A stretch of DNA of 64,000 nucleotides from Trypanosoma brucei gambiense DAL972 (lineage: Eukaryota; Euglenozoa; Kinetoplastea; Trypanosomatida; Trypanosomatidae): positions 1,302,001-1,366,000 of the forward strand of contig NC_026738.1 in assembly GCF_000210295.1 (NCBI RefSeq), read 5' to 3'. The number at the start of each line of letters is the position of its first letter. The stretch's first letter is position 1. Both the position numbers and the translations under genes were made by a program. Shown piece after piece: positions 44,620 to 54,222 of the stretch. A model generated the notes under the pieces. That model was not told where the DNA came from. It made no database searches and saw only the letters and a program-made list of their open reading frames with translations.

Positions 44620-45252
44620 GTGAAACTCACGCACTGTTGGGATATAAGCAGGTTAAAGGGCTTGGGGCAATGTAAAGCCTTGAAGAGCTTTCTTGTGAAT
44701 AATTGTGGCAGTATTAAAAGTTTTAGTATGTTCAGATATTATGAGAGTATAAGAGAAATACGAATTGATGAGTGTGAGCTCTTGCGTAATGTTGATGTGC
44801 GTGAAGCAAATAATCCTCTCAAACTGATCATTGAAAAGTGTAAAGCGTTGGAAGATGTATATGTGGGTGGATGTGTAAAGATGGAGGTTATTGATATTCG
44901 TGAATGTGTCGGCTTACAGAAGGTAAGAGGACTAAAACATGTGAAGGAATTGCGGGAATTGAATTTATCTGGGTGTCGAAACCTGCGAGAGATAACTGGA
45001 ATACACAGGTATGAGGACACGAGGTTGGAGAAGCTGAATGTTAAGTGTTGTGAGAAGCTGGAGGATTTGAGATTTTTGAGATATTGTAGGGTGTTGAAGA
45101 GTATTGTGATTTCTGATAGTGTGGTTACACAGGAGAGGCTGAAATTATTCAACTACAGGGTGGAAGTTGTCAGTGAAACAGAATACTATTCAAAACGTAG
45201 CGGTGACAATGACACCTCCCACTCAACTCATAACGACCAAGTTGTTAGGTAG
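44620..45252 (+). pseudogene. leucine-rich-repeat frame 4, truncated at the 5' end
   Basis: 210 codons. The first half matches frame 1 (SFLVNNCG, NPLKLIIEKC) and the second half matches frame 2 (VTQERLKLFNY), so it too is mosaic. It has the same GTG head and first ATG 37 codons in. The flank after 45252 continues like the other units until the gap. Confidence 0.7.
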
Positions 45253-45465
45253 CTAATTTATGAATGTTACTATTTGTTTGTTCATATCCAGTAATCATCA
45301 CATCAAAAGGAAATACTTCTTTCATACATGATATATGCATATGTGTACTCACCTCCCATGGAATTGGAAATAAGAGAAGCCATAAGCAACTACAAGTTGG
45401 TGTGGCAAAATATTTATTTTATCCTTCAGCAAAACTAGGAAACAAGGATATCGACAGGATATCGA

Positions 45466-45565
45466 NNNNNNNNNNNNNNNNNNNNNNNNNNNNNNNNNNN
45501 NNNNNNNNNNNNNNNNNNNNNNNNNNNNNNNNNNNNNNNNNNNNNNNNNNNNNNNNNNNNNNNNN
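45466..45565. other. assembly gap (100 N)
   Basis: Exactly 100 N. It separates the + strand ISG65 array from a - strand gene whose 3' end is lost in the gap. The apparent reading frame running through the N into 45349 is an artefact. Confidence 0.99.
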
Positions 45566-48500
45566 AAGATTGACTCATTCTTCTCCTCCTTCTGTTTCGA
45601 CAGCTCACAAATGTACGCAAACATTTTCGTGCCAAAATGCTGGGCACCTCTACACGCAGCAGCGATAGCTTGTGCGTTGCCATCTGCCACTAGATCGTGG
45701 TGGCACAGGTGCGCCCAGGGCTGGGGCACGCCACGGGGGTTGGCTCTGTCGATTGGACCGTTATGAATAGCAGTCCCAGCCTTCATCTCGTTTGCTGCCT
45801 TCTCTGAAAGTTGCATCCGCCGACCTTCACGTACCGCCAGCGCATGTTGTAAAGTATCCGCACGAGGGGAGCCCCTAGACAATTCGATAACCCGTCGAAC
45901 AGCCGCAGCCTCAACCTCCTCAAGGTATGCTTTAGCAAGAAGTGAGACTTGACACTTGTACGCCTGAGAGAGATCCTCGCTTTGAAATATCAACTCCATT
46001 GCTACCTCGTCAGCCTCAACCTCCCTCACTGTCACGTTACGTTGGCTTAGGCGTGATGCCTTGCCGAGTATCCTCTCGATGAAGTGTCGCTCTCCCCCTA
46101 ACTCCTCTGCCTCCCGCTGAGTGATGGGTATGATGTCTGAGAGGCTTTTCTGACACTGCTGTTCCCGTTTCTCAAAATCACCAGGCCGCTGAGACACATC
46201 ACAACCAAAAATGGCACTCTCGACACCACCGTACGTTCGATCGGGAAGGAATTGTCTGGCAACAGCCGTACGCGGCAGCCGAACGCCCATTCCTTGTGGA
46301 GAGTCACTTCCGCTCTGCGTTCTGTCGGAAAGGACCTTGGTTTTTGGGGCGTCAGGTCTGCCAGCTCGCACGAAGTCCAGTAGACCCAATCTCTTTCGTT
46401 CATACAACCCATTCAAGCTTGTGTCGTCCCCGGCGACCTGCAGTGCCCCCACCCGGTTTTCGTTGGTCCTGGTTTCCTGTTTTGCCGACGACAACGGCCC
46501 CAGTCGTACCAATGCGCGGTGCGCTGGCTGCTGGTCACTTTCACCTGCCGCTAAGGACAGTGAGCCTAACGACGGCGACAGCCGCGGAGCATCGCTGTGG
46601 CCAAGAACCCGTCGATCCCGCGATACTATCGGGTCACGCACGAATGCGCTTGGCGACCACGGCACCACCCTCATAACCTGGTCGTCGATAGCGGACTCTC
46701 TCACGTCTGGTACTGCAGATATTGCAACTGATGAGGTTGGCCTCCCTCTTCCATTTGTCAAAGAGTTACCGCACTCTTGCCTCGACGTTTCCCCCTTGGA
46801 ACCGGAAAGATGCTCGAGGCCGACTTCCACCATTTCACCGTGCATAAGGTTTTGCACCGCCTCTACAGTCAAACAATGGGTGGACAACCCATCTCCACAG
46901 TTGGGTCTGTGTCGGCATCGTCGCACCGACAGCTTATCCAATGCGTCAGTTTGAATCTCTCCTTTTTCATAAATCCACGACATGTTACGCGTGTCGCCTC
47001 TACATGCGACACGGGGGACTTTCATGGAATAGTGTGCAATCCCGCCACTCAAACTAAACAAAAAAAGGTCCGGCTTACTTGCAATTTCGGTGATTATTAT
47101 ATTAGGAATCACGCTCACTTCCCACAACGAAATCAGCTTGGAGGTGCGAACGTGCCTCGGCATCACTTGGAGCCTCAACCTCCCCGGGTTCTGAGGTGAA
47201 TCTGCCACACTCACACAACCCTCGATACCACCAATGAGTTTTACGGCATTTCGCAACCTTCGGCTTACGTTCAACACCCTGTCCTGCCGCGAGGCCGCAT
47301 CCTCATCTGCCATTACACTTAACTCCTTGAAAAGACCAAGGCTACCACTTTTCAATACGAAATGTTTTGTGAGGACCTGCCGCCCTTCAGCATCCATCAA
47401 CACAACAACCATCAATGACTCCTTTAGTAAGTAAGAGCACTTCTTGAAGGGATATCCAGAAACCGTCGGTATTAAACACGAAGGCTTCTTCCCCTCCACG
47501 ACGAAGCCCTTAAAAAGATGGGGAGATAAAGTCCCTAACCCGACTACCCCACCTACAACACCGCAAACGGTACCAATAACCGACTTCAAATACCGACCAA
47601 ACCTCAACAGCGGAGACAGCTCTCTCTCAGCGCACAGTTGATGTACAACCACATTTGTCTCACGCACAACAAGTAAGATTGTTTTTTCATCACATGCTTC
47701 GTGCACCTTCGCATCTTTCATTAAGCTGTTAAACACATGAGCCATGGAAAGTGGTTGTTCGAGAATACCACACACATTCACTGGCATTTGCTCATCACAT
47801 GCTTCGTGCACCTTCGCATCTTTCATTAAGCTGTTAAACACATGAGCCATGGAAAGTGGTTGTTCGAGAATACCACACACATTCACTGGCATTTGCTCAT
47901 CACATGCTTCGTGCACCTCCGCATCTTTCATTAAGCTGTCAAACACATGAGCCATGGAAAGTGGTTGTTCGAGAATACCACACACACTCACTGGCATTTG
48001 CTCATCACATGCTTCGTGCACCTCCGCATCTTTCATTAAGCTGTCAAACACATGAGCCATGGAAAGTGGTTGCTCGAGAATACCACACACATTCACTGGC
48101 ATTTGCTCATCACATGCTTCGTGCACCTCCGCATCTTTCATTAAGCTGTCAAACACATGAGCCATGGAAAGTGGTTGCTCGAGAATACCACACACATTCA
48201 CTGGCATTTGCTCATCACATGCTTCGTGCACCTTCGCATCTTTCATTAAGCTGTCAAACACATGAGCCATGGAAAGTGGTTGTTCGAGAATACCACACAC
48301 ATTCACTGGCATTTGCTCATCACATGCTTCGTGCACCTCCGCATCTTTCATTAAGCTGTCAAACACATGAGCCATGGAAAGTGGTTGTTCGAGAATACCA
48401 CACACATTCACTGGCATTTGCTCATCACATGCTTCGTGCACCTCCGCATCTTTCATTAAGCTGTCAAACACATGAGCCATGGAAAGTGGTTGTTCGAGAA

Positions 48501-50136
48501 TACCACACACATTCACTGGCATTTGCTCATCACATGCTTCGTGCACCTCCGCATCTTTCATTAAGCTGTCAAACACATGAGCCATGGAAAGTGGTTGTTC
48601 GAGAATACCACACACACTCACTGGCATTTGCTCATCACATGCTTCGTGCACCTCCGCATCTTTCATTAAGCTGTCAAACACATGAGCCATGGAAAGTGGT
48701 TGTTCGAGAATACCACACACACTCACTGGCATTTGCTCATCACATGCTTCGTGCACCTCTGTGTGTTTGTGTTTTTGCTTTGGCATATAACCAAAAACAA
48801 CTTGTTGTGCTCTATTCTTTTGAATATCGCTTTCCCTCATCTGTTGCTCTTCTTTTAGTCCCCCGTTTTTGTGTTCTTGTTCTCTGACAGTGTTAACCTT
48901 TTTAAATGTGTGTGCATTCCTCCTGCCTTCTTTTGCGGGTATCATCACTCCGTTGTATTCGTCTTCAGATGAAGAAGAACTTACTTCTCTTCGCTCACGA
49001 AAGCATTCAGATTGCTGCTGACGCTGTGGCTTGCACTCCCTTGCTTGCCGTCTCATAGACGGGGGAAGCGTTGCTTTTGCTGACTTATCTGACCTCTGGA
49101 AAGCACCTTTTATCGCTTCAATACTCATCGGAAGCTGTGCCTCAGCTTCTGACCTGTAGTTACCGCATAACTTGCTGCGTATAAAGCTAACTTGCAATGG
49201 CGATGTTATTTCCGAAGGTGGTGTTGCTGATTGTATGGATGTATGGTAACTCATGCTGACCTTTGTATGGCGTTCGGGTGGTGAGGGTACAGGTATATAA
49301 CATCGTTTTTTTATTAGTGTTGGTTTTAGTGGTGACGCGTGGTGGTGTTCATTGTTTGTTGCTGGTGCGCAACTCTCATCAAACTCTGTGGCATATTCCT
49401 CGCTTTCAGAAGTGTGTTGCCCGCGCCGCGGCGCACTGTAGTACACAAAGCTTGGGACCATTGGGGTGTCGCCTTCACGTTGTTCTCGGTAATCGGAATC
49501 GTCGCTGCTGTGTTTCTCTTCTTCTACGTGCGCCACAATCTCATTCTGTTCCTGAAATACATGTAAGCCGATGTACGAGGTTCGTTTTGATATTATTTCC
49601 ACCTGTAAAGGTTCAGTAGGCGGGGTAATATCGGCTTTTCTGACACTCTCGGTGGAAAAGTGGGTTCGTTCTTTCTCCGTGACGGACTCGCACACGGGGC
49701 CGATCCTGCGCTTCCCCGCATTACGGATAAAGTAAAGAGGGAGGGGCTCCTCACATATATCATTGCTGCTGCTGCTTCTGCTTCCGGTCGCAGATGATAA
49801 CTCGTCATTTATGGAGCTGCGACTGTTTGGGTAACGTGGGGTTACTTCATAGTGAAGCATTTCGTTTCCTATAGTTTTAGCAACATACATGATGTCAGTC
49901 TCCTTCCCATCATCCTCAACTCTCTGAACGTTATAAAAAACTCCCCCATCTTCACCTTCACCGCTGTCACTGTCACCGTGTTGATGCCGCTGTTGCTGTG
50001 TTTGAAACCGCCAACGCCACCTGCTGCTGCCTTCAGCATTACATGAAGCGGGTAATTGTAAGAAATTAACTCTACCCATTGTGTTGTTCGTAGCGCCGGA
50101 GCCTACCAAGTGTTTCTGTTGTTGTTGTTGTTGCAT
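45566..50136 (-). CDS. large protein with ten 35-residue repeats, 3' end in gap
   Basis: Open on the - strand from an ATG at 50136 (MQQQQQQKHLVGSG) to the gap, about 1,520 residues; the stop is missing. Extension upstream to a TTG at 50271 is not credible for a eukaryote. Residues 1 to about 455 are hydrophilic and polar-rich. Ten copies of a 35-residue repeat (VHEACDEQMPVNVCGILEQP, then LSMAHVFDSLMKDA) plus a partial one follow. Next comes a more globular part with a Gly/Val-rich hydrophobic stretch (GTVCGVVGGVVGLGTL), then a long charged region ending in helical sequence. No signal peptide. I recognise no domain. A structural or scaffold role is possible, as for many repeat proteins of trypanosomes, but is not shown. 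Confidence 0.8.
47686..48759 (-). repeat. ten-copy 105-bp coding minisatellite plus partial copy
   Basis: Ten head-to-tail units of exactly 105 bp (47710-48759), then a 24-nt partial unit to 47686. Units differ at only a few positions: GAG/AAG at codon 1 (E or K), AGT/AAT at codon 13 (S or N), GAC/AAC at codon 29 (D or N) and a silent change in the Glu-Gln codons. Period divisible by three keeps the frame. Near-identity at silent sites indicates recent expansion or homogenisation. Confidence 0.97.
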
Positions 50137-50849
50137 CACGACGCTGATGCACGTGTTTTCAACAGATATATTTTTATATTGATATTTATGGACAAAACAG
50201 TTTTTTCCCCCGTAGTTTTTCGTTGCGTACTTGTGCAGAAGGAGTAACAAAAAGAAAGAAAATATCCCCAAAATGCTTCAGTCCTGTTTTCTTGTTTTTT
50301 TTTTCGTCCGCCCTTCCTCTTCCACTGCCTGCAATAATAATAACGTAGTTCAAGCAATGAAAATACAAAAACGAGCTCTTTAAAAAAAAGAAAATGAGCC
50401 AATAAGTAAACGAGGGTGTTGGCTAAGGAGAACGCTGCTCTTTTCTTTTTCCTTTTTCTCCTTTGCGTCAGTTAAGTTCCTCCCAACCTCTTTCGTTTTT
50501 TTCTACCGTTTTTTTTTTCCTCACGGACTGCGATATATTTCCTCGCTATTATTATTTATTTATTTATTTTCTTTGCCCACTTGCAACGCACGCCTAGTTG
50601 AAATCAAACTTTCACTGTTTTATGACACTTTTGATGTTGGTACTGGTAACTTAAATATTCACTTTTTTTTTTTGGGGGGGGGGGGGGTTGATGAGGGGAA
50701 AAAAGGGGCGCTTGCACGTCCCTCTTCGGCACCTAAGGTAATAATGATAATAATAACAAAACAAAGAAACAAAAAAGACCAAACGGAGTCGGGAAAACAA
50801 ATGACTGAGAAAGTAAAAAAGAAAAATGCGGCTAAAGTTGGGCAGGAGG

Positions 50850-50901
<52 letters not shown>

Positions 50902-51590
50902 CTCTACTATTTTAGTAACCTTCCCCCCCTCCCTCCCTCCTTGTTGTTGTTTGTTACAAATCACACCGCAAAAAAAAAAGAGATTTACTTTTGAACAAAA
51001 TTGTAAATATTTATATGACTGGTGGCGTTCTCTCAAGAGCCGGAAAATATTAAATGTTGACAGAATTACAACCTCACGGAGGGAATACGAAAAAAAAAAA
51101 AAGAAGAGGGAAAACAGTTCAATATTTCCCCAGCAACAGTGACAAAAAGAAACCAAAGAGAAAGCGACAACCTTTTTATTAAAAAAAACGGGGCTCTACG
51201 GTGGAAGAGCCGGGCGGCCGCTTTTACCTTTTCCTTTTTTTTGTTTCACTTTGTTTTCTTCTTGTTATTCTATTCTTTTTTTTTTTAACTTGTCCACCAC
51301 TGAAAGAAACAATAAGAAAAAGGAAAGAGAAGAGAAGCAAAGGAATACAATAAAATGGAATTAGAATAAACTAAACAACAGGACAAGAAACATATACAAA
51401 TATATACGTAACAAGATAGAGGCGAAACGAAAGAAAAAGAGAAAACGCACGCAAACCAACACGAAAACAGACTGACACAAAAGGGAAAGGCACAAGAAAA
51501 GATAAGGACAAAATTGAATGGATGGAAAGAAAGAACGGAAAAGTATTATCCATTGGAAGTCTTGGTTTGCATCGAGTCCTCTTTAGCTAA
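50137..51590 (-). other. intergenic region with microsatellite and pyrimidine tracts
   Basis: No supported gene. On the - strand it holds the 3' UTR of the small secreted-protein gene and the 5' region of the repeat-protein gene. 51301-51550 is purine-rich on the + strand, so a long pyrimidine tract on the coding strand; another short one lies at 50241-50262. These are candidate splice and polyadenylation signals. A G run (50683-50696) and several A and T runs are present. Confidence 0.5.
50852..50899. repeat. CA microsatellite
   Basis: 24 uninterrupted CA dinucleotides in the intergenic region. Confidence 0.97.
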
Positions 51591-52052
51591 TCATACCTCC
51601 CGCTTCATTGTATCGGATGCCGTGCACGAGAACAAAACGGCATTTGCATCATCCAACGGTACCTGAACGCATCCGAGAGTTCGCGTAGACGTGCTGACAG
51701 TTAACGCGCCATTACTGAAGCCACCATCTGCCCCTTCGCGTATAAACATGTCTTCCATGCCATTTGCAGCCCTATTGATGTTATTATTAACAATGACGCC
51801 GGCAGTTGGCACAACATCATCATGCACCGACGACGGCCCATTCCATTGTGCTCCCAAAAATTTGGCAAATACTACGGGATGAGTACCTTCTTCCTCCGTA
51901 TCACGTTCCTCCGTACAATGAAGGCGATGCATCAAACGATACAATGAAACTAATTGGCGTCCCTCCGAAACATTAAGGTTGCTGTGTAAAGATTCACTTT
52001 CATCACCTTCCCCGTTACCATATACAAGCAGCCCGTCAAGGGAAAAAAGCAT
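51591..52052 (-). CDS. small predicted secreted or membrane-associated protein, unknown family
   Basis: 153 residues from the ATG at 52052 to a stop at 51591. The start MLFSLDGLLVYGNGEG is a short hydrophobic segment that may act as a signal peptide. The frame is also open for eight codons upstream from a GTG (AFIVVVL), but a TAA precedes that, and the likely splice acceptor AG at 52076-52077 falls there, so ATG 52052 is the practical start. The mature part is acidic, with NVSEG as an N-glycosylation site and three Cys (HCTEE, GCVQV, FSCTAS). No known domain. It lies directly downstream of p67 on the same strand. Confidence 0.55.
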   Translation of the reverse strand: MLFSLDGLLVYGNGEGDESESLHSNLNVSEGRQLVSLYRLMHRLHCTEERDTEEEGTHPVVFAKFLGAQWNGPSSVHDDVVPTAGVIVNNNINRAANGMEDMFIREGADGGFSNGALTVSTSTRTLGCVQVPLDDANAVLFSCTASDTMKREV

Positions 52053-52075
52053 TAGCACCACCACAATGAAAGCCA

Positions 52076-52165
52076 CTTAACGAAGAAATATAAAAGGAAA
52101 GGAAAGAAATTTAAAAAAAGATATAGAACAACAAAACCATAACAAACGAAAATTTTTTTTAAAAA
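52076..52165 (-). promoter_or_regulatory. predicted trans-splice acceptor and pyrimidine tract
   Basis: On the - strand TTTCTTTCCTTTCCTTTTAT followed by ATTTCTTCGTTAAG ends with AG at 52077-52076, leaving about 23 nt before the ATG at 52052. It supports the assigned start of the small protein. Confidence 0.55.
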
Positions 52166-53010
52166 ATCAAAGACAAAAAATTGGCAACTGCAGGCTGCTT
52201 CAACAACAACAACAAATTACACGAACAAATGACACCAACACAAAACGACCGCCACAAATGAATCAACTACAGTACGCTAAAAAACACACGCATTGGAATG
52301 TGCGTTGGAACAAAAGGAAGGTAAGCAAAAACAAAAACAAAAACAATGCAACACTACGCCGTGTATTACTCACGGGACGCACAGAACGGACGGAACACAG
52401 CACTGGCAACAGCGGCAATGGCATGCGAGGGAATCACCACGCATTAACGTACGACTAGAGGAGGATGTAGAAGATATGGGGAGGAGTGCTGCATCAACTA
52501 TGCGGCAACTGATCTCTTCCTTTCTCTACACTGCGCCCCAACACTACATGCCACATCGCTGGTACCACCACAACATATTCACGCGCGGGCACATTCATCT
52601 CTTCTATTCCTATACACCTCACTTCCTACATCCATCGCTTATTACCATTCCCATTTTTTACACTTACCATTCTTTCTCGCACCTTCTTTTTCCGTCATTA
52701 CGGGCCTCATATGAATCCCCGTAGGAAGCAAGCAAAATCAGGGGGAGAGTTACCTTAGTTGCAATCGATTCTGCGGGAACCGGAGCGCTCATCACACTCC
52801 CTTTCAAGCACAAAGCAACCACACACAGACACGCTACTCCCTCAAGTATAAAAACTACTACCTACATAGCAGAGGAGACACAATGTTCATTTAAAGCATT
52901 GGTACATTGCATCTGGTGCACCTCTCAGCTCCCCACCGCACATCACATCAGTTCAGCAATATCTAGACCTCGGGAAGAGAGGAGAGGTAAGTGCGTCATT
53001 ATCATAGCTT
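52166..53010 (-). other. 3' UTR and intergenic region between p67 and the small protein
   Basis: No supported gene. Includes an AC-rich stretch and a + strand open frame (52293-52724) that I reject as chance. The left part is A-rich on the + strand and grades into the pyrimidine tract of the next gene. Confidence 0.5.
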
Positions 53011-54122
53011 CTAGTTCTGAGGATCTATAAGACCTTCAGCCTCTTCGGGAAGAAGTTCATCCTCATCAACACCGACACTACACTCGGTATTATAATAAAG
53101 AACAATAGATAGTAATAAAATAGTAGCTCCTATTCCAATTCCCGAAATAATCCACCAAACTACGTCGACAACATCGCTTTTAAAAAACGGCGTCTCCATG
53201 ACTACGAAGCTAAAGTTATACAATTTCAGCAACCCATATGTTGGGGGCATGGGATCGAACATGCCGTCCACCCACTGAAACGGTGGTTGATTATCGGTCG
53301 TCGGGCCACAGACAACATGAGCAGTATAACTTTCAGGATTCTTCACCATCCCCGTCCACGTCGCTATCTTTGCATCGATAGCTCCACTATTTACGTGTCC
53401 TACACTTCGGACAAGTGGGCCGTACTCGGTCGCATTACCAGGAGGGTTCAAATCACCACGTGCTGCGATTGAAAGCATCGCACTGTATGGAGGCTTGCAG
53501 ACATTAGTCACATTACCATCGTCATCCATACCAACAGCACCAGTGCAGTTGGGAATAAGAGAAAATGGGTCTTTCGTGTAGTTGTTGTAACGCATCAGCC
53601 TCTTCATGCTTTCAATATCGACCACAGAACCCTGATCACGTTCAAATATCCGGGCGCGTGAGTAATTCTTGTAAGAATAGAAGTCACCGTATTCCTCCTG
53701 CATCTTCAGCGTACCTGAAAGATTGTACACATGGGGAAGTACGGTCTGTTATAACTCGCCCAGTACCCAGTGGTGTTCAGCACGCTGGTCATATCCTTAG
53801 ATGTTATACCCAACGGAGGAGCAGTACCAGGGAGCTGCTCTAACACCCAAAAGGTGTTGGGTGCCATGTTTTTAAACATCGCCTCGGACTCCACTGCACC
53901 CATGTTGAGCACCATCCATTGATTGTTGTACGCCCCACTGCTTTCCCTGCTGAAGTTCGACACCCATGAGGGGGCGTCCACCGCAATGAAGTTCGCGATC
54001 ATCGCACGCAGAAACGTAGCCACGCTAGAGGAACCGACATGGTTGCGCAGCAGCGTTGCATTGTGTATGACGTTGGTGGTCTCCATGACTGCGAGGCGCT
54101 TGTGTGTCATGTACCAATCATC
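53011..54122 (-). CDS. p67: p67 lysosomal membrane glycoprotein, C-terminal part, with one apparent frameshift
   Basis: Phospholipase B-like (PLBD/lamina ancestor) family. From the gap edge: DDWYMTHKRLAVMETTNVI, YNNQWMVLNMGAVES, VLEQLPGT and GYWASYNRPYFP. The frame then slips at a G run (53733-53736) and resumes as VYNLSGTLKMQEEYGDFYSY, RARIFERDQGSVVDIESMKR, LMRYNNYTKDPFSLIPNC, IAARGDLNPP and FQWVDGMFD. A membrane span (VVWWIISGIGIGATILLLSI) and a tail of about 24 residues follow. The tail carries two acidic dileucine-type signals, DEDELL and EAEGLI, which fits T. brucei p67, a type I lysosomal glycoprotein sorted by such motifs. The slip is one base in a homopolymer and may be a sequencing error. 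The N-terminal part is at 61861-62533. Confidence 0.9.
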
Positions 54123-54222
54123 NNNNNNNNNNNNNNNNNNNNNNNNNNNNNNNNNNNNNNNNNNNNNNNNNNNNNNNNNNNNNNNNNNNNNNNNNNNNNN
54201 NNNNNNNNNNNNNNNNNNNNNN
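54123..54222. other. assembly gap (100 N) inside p67
   Basis: Exactly 100 N between the p67 C-terminal part and the 70-bp repeat contig. Confidence 0.99.

Larger units (their letters stand above)
34210..45465 (+). repeat. tandem array of about 2.92-kb ISG65-LRR units
   Basis: Start-to-start spacing of the ISG65-like genes is 2928 and 2925 bp (36927, 39855, 42780), and of the LRR frames 2928, 2925 and 2918 bp (35849, 38777, 41702, 44620). Units are nearly identical at the 3' end of the ISG gene, its 3' UTR and the LRR frame, and diverge mainly in the ISG ectodomain and in one intergenic block. Both ends run into gaps, so the true copy number may be higher. Confidence 0.95.

Noticed and set aside
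45349..45565. C-terminal extension of the repeat protein through the gap
   Set aside because: The frame runs through 100 N into the ISG65-LRR intergenic sequence, so the continuity is an artefact.
47686..48759. CRISPR-like array
   Set aside because: The units are contiguous with no unique spacers, are in frame inside a long gene, and the organism is a eukaryote.
47856..48887. 343-codon + strand frame made of repeats
   Set aside because: It is the antisense of the 105-bp coding repeats; a period divisible by three keeps it open. It starts at GTG, and the - strand frame is far longer with normal protein composition outside the repeats.
50137..50271. N-terminal hydrophobic extension of the repeat protein (signal-like FFLLLLL)
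   Set aside because: It depends on a TTG start; the first ATG is at 50136, so no signal peptide is supported.
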